64,000 bases of DNA from Prosthecobacter sp. (GTDB taxonomy: Bacteria > Verrucomicrobiota > Verrucomicrobiia > Verrucomicrobiales > Verrucomicrobiaceae). Positions 8,810 to 17,905 of this stretch are shown piece after piece. The notes under the pieces were generated by a model. That model ran no database searches. It was not told the origin of the DNA and saw nothing but the letters and a program-made list of their open reading frames with translations. Made by a program: the position numbers and the translations under genes. The stretch lies in assembly GCA_021733925.1 (NCBI GenBank), contig JAIPJY010000019.1, positions 52,142-116,141 on the forward strand, written 5' to 3'. Position 1 is the stretch's first letter. Each line of letters begins with the position of its first letter.

Positions 8810-9958
8810 ATGAACGCCACTTTCCCCGAACAATCCGTCGCCGTCCTTTTCAGCGGTGGTGACTCACCTGGCATGAATGCCTTCCTGCGCGCCATCGTGC
8901 GCCTGGGCCTGAACCGTGAAAAAATCGCCGTGCTCGGAATTCGAGACGGCTACCGCGGCCTGGTCCGCACGGCACGTGCCGTCAATGACGACGCGGAAGC
9001 CCTGATTCGCCTGAAGCAAGACATCGCCACCCACACGGGTCGTGCGGGACTGATCTCCGAGCAGTTGCACGTGATCCAGATGGACCACGCCAGCGTGAGC
9101 GGCATCATGGGCAAGGGGGGCACCATCCTCGGGTCCGCACGCTGCTTGGAATTTCACGAGAAGAAGGTGCGTGACAGCGTCATCAAACTTCTGAAGAGCC
9201 TGAACGTGCGCGCGCTGGTCGTCGTTGGCGGGGATGGCTCGCTCACGGGTGCCCGGCTGCTGGCGGAGGAAAGCGACCTGCGCGTCATCGGCATTCCGGC
9301 CACCATTGATAACGATCTTCAGTTTACCGACATGGCGCTGGGAGTGGATACTGCGGTGAACACGCTCGTCTGGGCGGTGGATCACTTCATCGACACCGCG
9401 CGCAGCCACCGCCGCGTGATGGTGCTGGAAACGATGGGACGCGCGAGCGGCGACCTGGCCCGCATGGCCGGCCTGGCCTCGGGCGCGGAGATGATCGTCA
9501 CCCCTGAAGGTGGCCCGCTGAACGAGGAGGCCATGAAGAAACTCGCAGCCAAGATCGAAGGCGCGATGACGCGCGGACGCGGCCACGCCATTGTGCTGGT
9601 GGCAGAAGGCGTGGAGTTTGACCCGCCCCAGAAGCGCAACCGTGCCTATGTGCTGATGGATGCGTTCCAGCAGTACTTCCAGCGTGCCGGGGCCCCCTTC
9701 CCTGATCTTGAAGTGCGTCCTTCGGTGCTGGGCCATTTGCAGCGCGGCGGACATACGACGCCGGAGGACTGCATCCTTGCCGCACGTTTTGCGGATCGTG
9801 CCTGGACCAGCATTATGCAGGCCGACGGCGGCAGTGGCATCACTGCGCTGCGGAAGAACGTCATTGAGATTGTGCCTTATGGCGAGCCTGACATGCCGGA
9901 ACGTGCGGCCTTCTCGCGTGAGATGGAGCGGCTGCATGATGATTTGAGTTCGTGGTAG
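8810..9958 (+). CDS. pfkA: 6-phosphofructokinase, PfkA family
   Basis: 382 residues; phosphorylates fructose 6-phosphate in glycolysis. FSGGDSPGMNA (residues 14-24) is the nucleotide loop, GGDGS (140-144) carries the Gly found in ATP-dependent enzymes, PATIDND (163-169) carries the catalytic base Asp167, and ETMGRASGDLARMAG binds the sugar phosphate. The residue before TIDND, which is Gly in ATP enzymes and Lys in PPi enzymes, is Ala164 here, so ATP use is likely but not certain. The open frame extends upstream to 8471, but homology starts at the ATG at 8810. There is no Shine-Dalgarno before it. Confidence 0.9.
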   Translation: MNATFPEQSVAVLFSGGDSPGMNAFLRAIVRLGLNREKIAVLGIRDGYRGLVRTARAVNDDAEALIRLKQDIATHTGRAGLISEQLHVIQMDHASVSGIMGKGGTILGSARCLEFHEKKVRDSVIKLLKSLNVRALVVVGGDGSLTGARLLAEESDLRVIGIPATIDNDLQFTDMALGVDTAVNTLVWAVDHFIDTARSHRRVMVLETMGRASGDLARMAGLASGAEMIVTPEGGPLNEEAMKKLAAKIEGAMTRGRGHAIVLVAEGVEFDPPQKRNRAYVLMDAFQQYFQRAGAPFPDLEVRPSVLGHLQRGGHTTPEDCILAARFADRAWTSIMQADGGSGITALRKNVIEIVPYGEPDMPERAAFSREMERLHDDLSSW

Positions 9959-9967
9959 CCGATAAAT

Positions 9968-9998
9968 GGTCAAGGTGGGCCAGAGTGCCCACTTGACC
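9968..9998. terminator. bidirectional terminator-like hairpin
   Basis: GGTCAAGGTGGGC (9968-9980) pairs with GCCCACTTGACC (9987-9998) around a 6-nt loop, with one bulged G. It lies in the 54-bp gap between the convergent pfkA and esterase genes. There is no clear T-run, so its strength is uncertain. Confidence 0.55.
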
Positions 9999-10012
9999 TG
10001 CCTAGAGGGACT

Positions 10013-11110
10013 TCAATTCTTTACCCATTGATCCATCCATTTCACGGTCTTCTCCCACATGTCGGGGAGGTAGACATGGCCGACGCCAGGATAGATGGTG
10101 TTTTCGAAATGGGATGGGGCATCCTGGCCATGCAGGGCATACACCTGGCTCACGATGTCGCCGATGTGTCGCACGCCGTCGGTGGGTGAGCCGCTGTCCT
10201 GGTCTCCGGTCATGAAGAGCATGGGGCGTGGTGCGCCGAGAGCGATCACGGCTTCGGTGTCGAAGTGTTTGAGCATGCCGGGGACGAAGTAGTAAATGCC
10301 GTGGGCTTTGAGCATGCTGGCGCGGATCAGTTCTTCGTAGCGTGTCATGCAGCCGACGCATACGGCGGCACGGGGGCGGTCATCGAGAGCCATGATCCAC
10401 CAGCTGCGGGTGGAGCCCATGCTGATGCCGGAGACGCCGATGCGCTGTGCATCGACCTCGGGGCGTGAGCAGAGGTAATCGAGCGCGGTGAGATCATCCC
10501 GCAGCATCATGCCCCAGAGGGTGCGGCCGACCCAGAGATTGAATTTGGCGGCGGTCATCTCGCCATTGCCGCCTTTCTGCTGGGGGCCGTCGGGGCCGTG
10601 GCCGTTGCGTTCGCCAAAGCAGGGTGCGTCGATGCCGAGCACGACATAACCGGCAGCGGCCAGTGCGGGACCTGCGGCGACGGGGGTCGCATTCGTCTGC
10701 AGCAGCTCCTGTTTGCCGACGTCATACTGCCCGCCATGCCAGTGGCAGTAGAGGATGGCGGGAGCCTTGCTCTGTGCTGTCGCTTGTTTCGGCACAAAGA
10801 CGTAGCCTTTGACGATTTCGCCTGCGCCGTTATCAAACTGGAGGGTCTCCAGGGTGTAGCTGCCTTTGTCTTCGCGGCTGATGACTTGGAATGCTGAGGT
10901 GGGTGGGCGCGGAGGGAGGTCGCCGAGGAGTTGGTTCAACTTCGTGCGGATCTGAGTCCGCTGCTGCTGCCATGCGTCGAGGGAAGCTGGCACCTGCAAG
11001 GGTGGGGCGATCTTGGCTTTTGCCAGCCAGGCATCGGCGACGGCATTGGGTTCAGCGGCGTGCATGTGCGTGAGTAAGAGGGTGATGAGGCAGACAGCGG
11101 TCGTACGCAT
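10013..11110 (-). CDS. secreted dienelactone-hydrolase/acetylxylan-esterase-like alpha/beta hydrolase
   Basis: 365 residues with a signal peptide (MRTTAVCLITLLLTHMHA). A cap or strand region (GYVFVPKQ...APAILYCHWHGGQYD) leads to the nucleophile elbow GVSGISMGSTRSWW, with Ser in GxSxG. ALGAPRPMLFMTGDQDSGSP supplies the acid strand, and YPGVGHVYLPDMWE the catalytic His. This layout fits the secreted multi-domain hydrolases that remove acyl groups from polysaccharides or similar esters; the exact substrate is unknown. It converges with pfkA and is divergent from the DUF1080-like gene at 11178. Confidence 0.8.
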   Translation of the reverse strand: MRTTAVCLITLLLTHMHAAEPNAVADAWLAKAKIAPPLQVPASLDAWQQQRTQIRTKLNQLLGDLPPRPPTSAFQVISREDKGSYTLETLQFDNGAGEIVKGYVFVPKQATAQSKAPAILYCHWHGGQYDVGKQELLQTNATPVAAGPALAAAGYVVLGIDAPCFGERNGHGPDGPQQKGGNGEMTAAKFNLWVGRTLWGMMLRDDLTALDYLCSRPEVDAQRIGVSGISMGSTRSWWIMALDDRPRAAVCVGCMTRYEELIRASMLKAHGIYYFVPGMLKHFDTEAVIALGAPRPMLFMTGDQDSGSPTDGVRHIGDIVSQVYALHGQDAPSHFENTIYPGVGHVYLPDMWEKTVKWMDQWVKN

Positions 11111-11177
11111 GTGCCGGTTCTATCAGGTTGGGAATTTTTACGCAACATGGACGCAGCGGTTTCGTTCACAACGCCCC

Positions 11178-11900
11178 ATGAAACACACTTCCCTGCTCAC
11201 CCTGACGCTCGCTCTTGCCGCCTTTGCTGCACGTGCCGAGGACAAGCCGCTGCTCGCCATTCCTGGCAAGGTCATCTATGAAAACAATCTCAGCTCCGGT
11301 GCTGGTGCGCCGTGGAAGGCTGCCAAGGGCAAGTGGGAGGCGGTGGACGGCGTGCTGCGCGGCTCCGAACTTGAGGCTGACAAGCATGGTGCCGTATCCC
11401 GCCTGCCGAACAAGCTGACGGATTTCGTCATTGAGTATGAGTTCAAGTTTGCAGGGGCCAGGACCACGAGCCTTTCGATCAACGCCATCAAGGACCACAT
11501 GGCACGCATCAACATCACACCGAAGTCGGTGACCATCCAACGCGATGACAACGACCATACGGGCCCGGACAAGGCGGTCGTTTTTGCCCGCTTTCCCACG
11601 GAACTCTCCGACGGCTGGCACAAGGTCCGCCTGGAAATGGTGGGAGACAAGATGCTGGGCAAGGTGGACGACCTCGTCGCCTGGGGCGCCAATGATCTTT
11701 TCATGACCGAGAAGGCCAGCCCCGGCTTTACCGTCGGCGGTCAGTCGGTGGACTTCCGTAACTTTTCGATGTACGAGGCCACGCTGAATCCTGCCTGGGA
11801 AGAGGTGAAGGCCACCCTGCCGAAGCCCGGCGAAAAGGTGGCTGCTGCAGGCAAGCCAGCGGCCAAAGGCGCACCGAAGGGAAAGAAGAAGGCGGAGTAA
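11178..11900 (+). CDS. secreted DUF1080-like (concanavalin-fold) protein with Lys/Ala-rich tail
   Basis: 240 residues starting at the ATG at 11178, where a signal peptide begins (MKHTSLLTLTLALAAFAARAE). The body reads as a single jelly-roll domain: KVIYENNLSSGAGAPWKAAKGKWEAVDGVLRG, then FVIEYEFKFAG and DGWHKVRLEMVGDKMLGKVD. This matches the 3-keto-disaccharide hydrolase/DUF1080 group seen in great numbers in Verrucomicrobia and Planctomycetes. The last 25 residues (GEKVAAAGKPAAKGAPKGKK and onward) are a low-complexity basic tail that the family usually lacks. Enzyme activity is not established. It could act as a sugar-binding protein. Confidence 0.7.
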   Translation: MKHTSLLTLTLALAAFAARAEDKPLLAIPGKVIYENNLSSGAGAPWKAAKGKWEAVDGVLRGSELEADKHGAVSRLPNKLTDFVIEYEFKFAGARTTSLSINAIKDHMARINITPKSVTIQRDDNDHTGPDKAVVFARFPTELSDGWHKVRLEMVGDKMLGKVDDLVAWGANDLFMTEKASPGFTVGGQSVDFRNFSMYEATLNPAWEEVKATLPKPGEKVAAAGKPAAKGAPKGKKKAE

Positions 11901-11944
11901 GGGCGGTGAATTGACTTTGCCATGCGTCCTCGTTAAAAAGGCGC

Positions 11945-12376
11945 ATGGCATTTCCCATTCGTTCCCCTCGTGACCTGGTCGGCGGCATCGCTGTGTTTGG
12001 CCGCATCCTCGATAAAATCCGTCTCAACGCCAAGGAAGGCAAACTGCCTGAAGGCTATCATCTGGGCTACCTGACGGGGAGCCGCACCTTTGATGAGCGT
12101 GTGTGCAAGTTTCTCGGGGTGGATTTCAGTGAGCTCTCTGAGCGCACGCTGGCAGGTGGAACCGACGAGGAAATCCTGGAATGGTGCTGCCAGAACGGCA
12201 ATCGGCCCACGGTGGAGCAGATCGAAATTTGGAACGGCTTCATGCACAAACGCGGCTGGCGCGATGCGGCCTCCGCCGGACTGGTGCAGCAGCGCGCAGA
12301 GGCCGGGCTGGGGCATCGCGAAGATCTGGTGACGTTCTTTGACGTGATGGATGTCGAAGAAGGCCGTGCGCCCTGA
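11945..12376 (+). CDS. DUF5069 domain-containing protein
   Basis: 143 residues, cytoplasmic by appearance. The opening PIRSPRDLVGGIAVFGRILDKIRL and the later FDERVCKFLGVDF and EEILEWCCQNG match the DUF5069 family as I remember it. This is a small conserved domain of unknown function found in Verrucomicrobia and a few other phyla. The start ATG at 11945 is preceded by an AAAAAGG stretch that can serve as ribosome binding site. It lies 44 bp after the DUF1080-like gene in the same direction and may be cotranscribed. Confidence 0.75.
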   Translation: MAFPIRSPRDLVGGIAVFGRILDKIRLNAKEGKLPEGYHLGYLTGSRTFDERVCKFLGVDFSELSERTLAGGTDEEILEWCCQNGNRPTVEQIEIWNGFMHKRGWRDAASAGLVQQRAEAGLGHREDLVTFFDVMDVEEGRAP

Positions 12377-12451
12377 TCCGAACCCGAGAGGGCCATGGAC
12401 ACCTGCGTACTGCGGGGCTGGCGGGCCAGGGCTTTGTGACTTCATTGATGC

Positions 12452-13026
12452 TCAGGGTTGAGCCGATGGTAAAGGGGTCAAGGAATCAATCGACACTGTC
12501 AGCGATGTCCGATACTCAAAGAGTATCACCTTGTATTTGGGATGCGCCCATTGCAGCCCGGTCGGGCCACTTCGCCCGGATTGAACTTCTTTGGGATGGG
12601 CATCTCCGGTTTTTTGCGCCAGAAAAGCCTTCAAGTCGCCAATTTTTTTCTTCGTCAGGTTCTCGTTGCTGAGCTCAAGGTTCAGATGATAGGCCTCGCC
12701 ACCGGGCAAGGAGGGCAGAGAATACCAGACTTCTATTTTTTGAACCTTGAAGGCACCCCCAAACAACCGGCCATCGAGCATGTTGTTTCTGTCATCCTTC
12801 AATACTTGAAACGAGACAGAGGTTGAACGTGCATTTTGGGTGATGACGTAAAGCGGCTTGCCGGGATCTTTGGTGTTTGCATCCAGAATGCCGACAAACT
12901 TTTGCTGAGGCATTGCCGTGGGATCAGACCAATTGATCATATCATCAATGGAAGTCCTAGCCTGCACCTTGCAGGAAAATGAAGGGTCATCCATGCAATT
13001 AAAACCGAAAGCACGTGTAATTTCAT
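12452..13026 (-). pseudogene. frameshifted partial paralogue of the N-terminal domain of the downstream C39-like peptidase
   Basis: An ATG at 13026 begins a signal peptide (MKLHVLSVLIAWMTLHFPA) like that of the neighbour (MKFRLLLGSVLLAWLNF), but the frame ends after 29 codons at TGA. The homologous body continues in another frame (TSIDDMINWSDPTAMPQQKF onward, open from 12994), so one indel near 12960-12975 separates leader and body. The body of about 165 residues matches residues 27-195 of the neighbour (SIDDLIDWADP, LFGG/MFGG, NLTKKK/NVTKKK, LLAQKTG/FLAQKTG). It then stops, so the peptidase part is absent. Either a decayed duplicate or a sequencing indel. Confidence 0.75.
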
Positions 13027-13090
13027 GAGCGGTGTTTATTCGATTTACCGCGCTACTGTCAATTCTTTACCACCGCATTAAGCGGTGCGA

Positions 13091-14866
13091 TCAGAATCCG
13101 CGCGGAGCCATGGAGTAGAGGCCGAGAGTGACATCGTAGGCGTCCAGCATGGCCATGCGCTTGAGTTCATGGCCGGCACCCCAGGAGTCGGTGAAGAGGA
13201 TCTGGTTTTTGGCGAGGTTGTAGCCAATAATCATGCGCATGTGGCCGCCGCTGACTTGTCCGCCACCCGGCAGCGGTGGTTCCTCGGGCTTCTGGCCCAG
13301 AAATAAGCCCCAGAGCAATGGAACGCCTTTGTCTGCGTATTCTTTGACGATCGAAAAGAATGCTTTTTCGGACACACGGCGCTTGCGGCCATTGGTGTAG
13401 TACTGCTCGGGATTGATCAAGGGCTTGAAGGTGACATTGAAAGCTCCGTCGATCTTGGCGAGGCTCTTCTGCATGGTGATGATGTCTGCACCGCCTTCGG
13501 CATCAATGCTGACGAGCTTTGCCATCTCGTGCTGATCACAGGGAATGCGCATGTACTCAAACAAACGCTGGCAACTCGCGGCGACGCAGTAGCCTTTCTG
13601 GCCCTGATCCACCATGGGAACACCTGATATGTAAACATCGCCTTCGGCCGTCTTTTTGATGCGCTGAAGCAACTCCATGCGCTGCACGCCGGTGGCCATC
13701 TTGCCCATGCTCCAGTCTGCCTGATTGGGTGCGGCGAGTTTGAGCCGCAGGAACTCGGGCTTGGTAGCTTTGCCGGGAGTGTTGTAGTCGTTGTATTCGA
13801 GCAGGGCGATGCCGACGGGGGCTGTCCAATTCCAGCCGGTGACGGGCAGCGCGGCATTGGAGGACAATATCTGGCGCTTGGGAGCGACCTTCATCACCTG
13901 GCCGAGGTTTTGACCGATCAGTTTGAAAATGCGGTCGAATTCTGCTGTGGTGATATCGCCCGAGTCGCCGCGATTGAAGAAGGAGATCGTGGCGCGTGCT
14001 GCTTTGCCGTTCACGAATTCCAGAATGGCTTCCTCCACTTTGATGGAACCTCCAAACATGGTGAGATTGGTCTCCGCGTTGCTGAACATGTGACGGGAGA
14101 AACGCGCACGGTCTTTGCTGGCGCTGACCCATTCAAACTGCGGCGGCTTCTGCTGCTTTTCCTGATCTTCGATTTTCAGCGTGTAGTTCTTTTCAAGATC
14201 AGCCGGTGTCCACAGCCACAAGCCAGCGAAGTTCAGCAGGGCGTCGAGGTTAGCGGACAATGTCTGCTGTTTGTCAGGCTCGCTTGCAGCCTGTCGTTGA
14301 GAAGGCTGAGACGTGGGGGGCACGCCTGAGATGGAAAAGTTCAAATAATAACCATTCGAAGTAATACCAACCCTATATTTTGGATTTACCCACCACAGCG
14401 CCGTTTGACCCGACGACCCAACCGGGACCTCTTTGGGATGGGAATCGCCGGTTTTTTGCGCGAGAAGGATCTCCAGCGCGGCCAGCTTTTTCTTCGTCAC
14501 GTTCTTATTGTTGAGTGTTATGTCGAACGAAGAGCTCGTGCGGTAGCAGCTTACGGCAACGTGCGTAACCTCAAAGAGGCCGCCAAACATGGTGTCTTCC
14601 AACATGCTACCTTGGGCCGAATTCCCAGGATAAAAAGTCACTCGGCTCTCCGATTCATCTGTCACGATGGTGTATGAAGGCTTGCGTCGGTCTTTACTGT
14701 TCGCGTCTAAAAAGCTGATCAGCTTTTGCTGTGTCAGAGCCAGAGGATCAGCCCAATCGATCAAATCATCGATGGAAGGACCGGAAGACTTGGTCTGCGC
14801 ATTGGCGGCAGAATAAAAGTTCAGCCACGCGAGCAAAACCGAACCGAGGAGCAGCCGAAATTTCAT
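13091..14866 (-). CDS. secreted C39-like cysteine peptidase with two repeated N-terminal domains
   Basis: 591 residues from the ATG at 14866, where the signal peptide MKFRLLLGSVLLAWLNFYSAA starts. Two related domains follow: about 27-195 (MFGGLFEVTHVAVS, NVTKKKLAALEILLAQKTG) and about 210-375 (LTMFGGSIKVEEAILEF, TTAEFDRIFKLIGQNLG), each ending in a W..P.Y/VGI strand. The C-terminal 190 residues look like a C39/papain-fold peptidase: VPMVDQGQKGYCVAASCQRL with the catalytic Cys, GGHMRMIIGYN with the His, and FTDSWGAGHE with the Asp region. The target is unknown. No ABC transporter is attached, unlike in bacteriocin-processing C39 enzymes. Confidence 0.72.
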   Translation of the reverse strand: MKFRLLLGSVLLAWLNFYSAANAQTKSSGPSIDDLIDWADPLALTQQKLISFLDANSKDRRKPSYTIVTDESESRVTFYPGNSAQGSMLEDTMFGGLFEVTHVAVSCYRTSSSFDITLNNKNVTKKKLAALEILLAQKTGDSHPKEVPVGSSGQTALWWVNPKYRVGITSNGYYLNFSISGVPPTSQPSQRQAASEPDKQQTLSANLDALLNFAGLWLWTPADLEKNYTLKIEDQEKQQKPPQFEWVSASKDRARFSRHMFSNAETNLTMFGGSIKVEEAILEFVNGKAARATISFFNRGDSGDITTAEFDRIFKLIGQNLGQVMKVAPKRQILSSNAALPVTGWNWTAPVGIALLEYNDYNTPGKATKPEFLRLKLAAPNQADWSMGKMATGVQRMELLQRIKKTAEGDVYISGVPMVDQGQKGYCVAASCQRLFEYMRIPCDQHEMAKLVSIDAEGGADIITMQKSLAKIDGAFNVTFKPLINPEQYYTNGRKRRVSEKAFFSIVKEYADKGVPLLWGLFLGQKPEEPPLPGGGQVSGGHMRMIIGYNLAKNQILFTDSWGAGHELKRMAMLDAYDVTLGLYSMAPRGF

Positions 14867-14952
14867 GCGGCTTATGTATCTGGTTTGGCCTAAACCTGTC
14901 AATGTTTACTGACAGGCCAAGTCATCACACTGCCTACAAATCTTTCTTCCCA

Positions 14953-16425
14953 TCACTTGGCCACAACAGCGGGCCGATCTGATGTCAGCACCTTCTGCAA
15001 GGGCTTGGGGTAGACGCCGAGGATCAGGATGACGAGAGCCAGGGCACCGGCGACGGCTTTGGCGGGAACCGAGAAGGTCAGCGCGGGGACGTCGGTGCCT
15101 TCGGTGGTGTACATCGCGAGGATGGTCTTGAAGTAGTAGTAGAAACCGGCGGCGGCGGCAATGACGGCGCAGCTCAGGGCTCCCCAGTAGCCGTGGTCGG
15201 CGAGGCCGAGGAAGACGAAGAGCTTGCCGAGGAAGCCAGCGGTGAGCGGCAGACCGGCGAGGGAGGCGAAGGAGATGGTCATCAGCAACGCGAGCAGCGG
15301 GTTGCGTTTGGCGAGGCCGGTGAAGTCCTTGATGTCTTCGCCAAGGCCGTTGGCGCGCATGAGGCCGAGACCGAGGAAGCCGAGGACGGTCATGGGCAGG
15401 TAGGTGGCGAGGTAGAAGGCGACGACGCCACCGGAGGAGAGATCGAAGCGGGCGCTTTCGCGGCAGGCAAGTGCGAGGAGCAGATAGCCTGCGTGGGAGA
15501 TGCTGGAGTAGGCGAGCAGGCGCTTGACGCTGGCCTGGAACATCGCGGGCAGGCTGCCGAGCAGGGCGGTGAGCGAACCGATGACGAGCAGGAGGGCCTG
15601 AATTTCGCTGCCGATGATGGAGCCTTCGACCATGAAGGCGTCCAACGCGCGGGTGAGGACGACGAAGCCTGCGGCTTTGGAGCCGACGGACAGGAAGGCG
15701 GTCACGGGAGTGGGCGCACCCTGATAGACATCAGGAACCCACATGTGGAAGGGGGCGGCGGCGACTTTGAAACCGAGGCCGCAGAGCAGCACGGCGGCAC
15801 CGAAGAGAGCGGTGGTTTTGCTGGTGGCAGGATTGGCGAGCGCCTTGGCAATGCCGTCGAAGCTCATCGTGCCGGTGGCGCCGTAGATCCAGGCGATGCC
15901 ATAGACGAGGACGCCGGTCGAAAGAGCGCCGAGGATGAGGTATTTGACGCCGGCTTCAAGGCTGAAGGCGCTTTTGCGTGCGAAGGCGACGAGAACGTAG
16001 AAGGAGACGGTGACGAGTTCGAGCGAGACGAAGACGGTGACGAGATCGCGGGCCGAGGCCATCCACATCATGCCGGCGCAAACAATGAGCGGCAGGCTGA
16101 ACATTTCGGCCAGTTTGCCATCAACCGTGAAGCGGGTGAGATAAGGTGCGCATTCGAGCGTGAGCCAGAGCACGAGGATGGTGATGACGAGCGCGAAGCC
16201 TTTGTAGAAGATGGCGAGGCTGTCGAGCTGATGCCAGGGCTGGATGAAGCCGGGCAGGCTGGCGGTGTCGTGCGGTGCAAAGATGAACAGAACGAGCGCG
16301 AGCGTGGTGCCTGCGATGGCGGTGAGTCCGAGGGTGCGGCGGGAGATGTCGGGCTTGAAGGCCTCGAGCAGCAGCAGTGCGAGTCCGAGGAGGGCGAGGC
16401 CGGCTTCGATGGTGAAAACGCTCAT
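14953..16425 (-). CDS. nuoN: NADH-quinone oxidoreductase subunit N
   Basis: 490 residues, about 14 membrane helices. An antiporter-like proton-pumping subunit of respiratory complex I in the cytoplasmic membrane. The region from AFARKSAFSLEAGVKYLILGALSTGVLVYG through VAAAPFHMWVPDVYQGAPTPVTAFLSVGSKAAGF holds the conserved Lys residues and the HxWxPDVYxGAPTP motif of the NuoN/L/M family. It is the last gene of the nuoIJKLMN operon, starting 7 bp after the nuoM stop. Length and motifs are normal. Confidence 0.95.
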   Translation of the reverse strand: MSVFTIEAGLALLGLALLLLEAFKPDISRRTLGLTAIAGTTLALVLFIFAPHDTASLPGFIQPWHQLDSLAIFYKGFALVITILVLWLTLECAPYLTRFTVDGKLAEMFSLPLIVCAGMMWMASARDLVTVFVSLELVTVSFYVLVAFARKSAFSLEAGVKYLILGALSTGVLVYGIAWIYGATGTMSFDGIAKALANPATSKTTALFGAAVLLCGLGFKVAAAPFHMWVPDVYQGAPTPVTAFLSVGSKAAGFVVLTRALDAFMVEGSIIGSEIQALLLVIGSLTALLGSLPAMFQASVKRLLAYSSISHAGYLLLALACRESARFDLSSGGVVAFYLATYLPMTVLGFLGLGLMRANGLGEDIKDFTGLAKRNPLLALLMTISFASLAGLPLTAGFLGKLFVFLGLADHGYWGALSCAVIAAAAGFYYYFKTILAMYTTEGTDVPALTFSVPAKAVAGALALVILILGVYPKPLQKVLTSDRPAVVAK

Positions 16426-16432
16426 GGCAGGA

Positions 16433-17893
16433 CTACAGCGCGGATTTCATGAGGTTAAGCAGCAGCCAAGGGCAGCAGCCGGTGACAAGCAGCGTGGCGG
16501 CGAGCATGATGAACGGCACGCGCTGTGAGAGCGCAGGATCGATCATGAACAGGCCGGTGGCAGGGCTGCCGTGAAAGATGCTGCGATAGGCGCGCAGCAT
16601 GTAAACAGCGGACATCACCACGCCCCAGAGGGCCAGAATGACAGTCCATTGCAGATTGGTCATCACACCTGCTTTGAAATCGGTGAAGTTGCCGAGGAAG
16701 ATCAAGACTTCGCCCGCGAAGTTGGTGAGGCCTGGGAGGCCGATGGAAGCGAAGGTGCCAAAGGCGAACAGCACGGTGAAGGCCGGGGCATGGGAGGCGA
16801 GGCCGCCGAGCTTGTTGTACTCCAGTGTACCAAGCTGATTGCGCATGCGACCGAGGAGGCCGAAGAGCAGCGCAATGGAGATGCCATGGGCGAACATGAG
16901 GATCACCGCGCCTTTGAGAGCGATTTCAGTGCCTGCGGCAATGCCGAGGAAGATGTAGCCCATGTGCATGACGCTGGAGTTGGCGAGCGTGTCGTCGAGG
17001 CGTTTCGCATGGATGGTGACGAGGCCCATGATGAGGATGTTGCCCAGAAGCATCAGCAGCAGAGCGTTCTGCACCCATTCCACATGTGCGCCGTGCGGCA
17101 GCAGCGGCAGGGCAATGCGGATGAGACCGTAGAGACCGAATTTTTTCAGCACGCCGGAGTGCAGCATGGCTACCGGAGTGGGTGCGGTGGCGTAAGCGGG
17201 TGCGGCCCAGCTATGGAAAGGGAAAAGGCTGACGAGAGAGCCAAATCCAAGAAGGAGCACAAAGAAGATCTGCGCCTGCTTTGCATCAGGCAGAGGATTG
17301 AGCCTGGCCTGACTGCGGAGGGCTTCGAGATCGAAGGTGAGCTTGGAGCCGCCACTGAATTCGAGCACGAGCCAGACCAAGCCAGCGAGCAGCACGAGAC
17401 TGCCGACTCCGAGATAGATGGTGGCCTTCCATGCAACGGCCTTGCGATAGGCGGGTTCGGCACGCCCATGAAGGGCGATCATGAGGAAGGTGGGGATCAA
17501 CGCAAGCTCGTGGAAGGCGTAGATGAAGAAGATATCCGTGGTGAGGAAGGCCCCCAGCGCACCGCCGCCGATGAGCAGCGAGGAAACGTAGAAGATGTCG
17601 GGGCGATCATGGATCTGCCAGATGGCGGCCAGCATCACCAGTGTGGTGAGCAGGGCGAGGATGATCGAGATGCCATCCGCACCGACGGCGAAGCTGAGGG
17701 ATGGATTTTCGAGGATGGGCCGCGAATAGGTGAAGGCGAGGCCGGTTTTCCCCCAGTATTGCACCGCCGTGTAGAGCACGAGGATCAGATTGATGGAGGT
17801 GGCAGCGAGGGATGCAGCGCGGGCAGGCGCACCGAGCCAGATCGCCAAAGCGGCGAGCAGCGGGAGTGCGATGATTAGTTCAAGAACGCTCAT
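16433..17893 (-). CDS. nuoM: NADH-quinone oxidoreductase subunit M
   Basis: 486 residues, polytopic; the second large antiporter-like subunit of complex I. Features seen are FHELALIPTFLMIALHG, then the transporter core LFPFHSWAAPAYATAPTPVAMLHSGVLKKFGLYG with the key Lys, and the Glu of the FIYAFHE segment. It starts 12 bp after the nuoL stop and is followed by nuoN after 7 bp, so translation is probably coupled. A 435-codon plus-strand frame opposite it is a shadow. Confidence 0.95.
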   Translation of the reverse strand: MSVLELIIALPLLAALAIWLGAPARAASLAATSINLILVLYTAVQYWGKTGLAFTYSRPILENPSLSFAVGADGISIILALLTTLVMLAAIWQIHDRPDIFYVSSLLIGGGALGAFLTTDIFFIYAFHELALIPTFLMIALHGRAEPAYRKAVAWKATIYLGVGSLVLLAGLVWLVLEFSGGSKLTFDLEALRSQARLNPLPDAKQAQIFFVLLLGFGSLVSLFPFHSWAAPAYATAPTPVAMLHSGVLKKFGLYGLIRIALPLLPHGAHVEWVQNALLLMLLGNILIMGLVTIHAKRLDDTLANSSVMHMGYIFLGIAAGTEIALKGAVILMFAHGISIALLFGLLGRMRNQLGTLEYNKLGGLASHAPAFTVLFAFGTFASIGLPGLTNFAGEVLIFLGNFTDFKAGVMTNLQWTVILALWGVVMSAVYMLRAYRSIFHGSPATGLFMIDPALSQRVPFIMLAATLLVTGCCPWLLLNLMKSAL

Positions 17894-17905
17894 TCAATTT
17901 CTCCA

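Noticed and set aside
12452-12994. Treating the 180-codon frame as an intact gene starting at 12994
   Set aside because: The matching signal peptide lies upstream in another frame, so the apparent Met start is a by-product of a frameshift.
15193-17878. Long plus-strand frames opposite nuoN and nuoM (419 and 435 codons)
   Set aside because: They are antisense to clear nuo genes, very rich in Glu/Gly/Asp/His from GC-biased third positions, and show no family motif.
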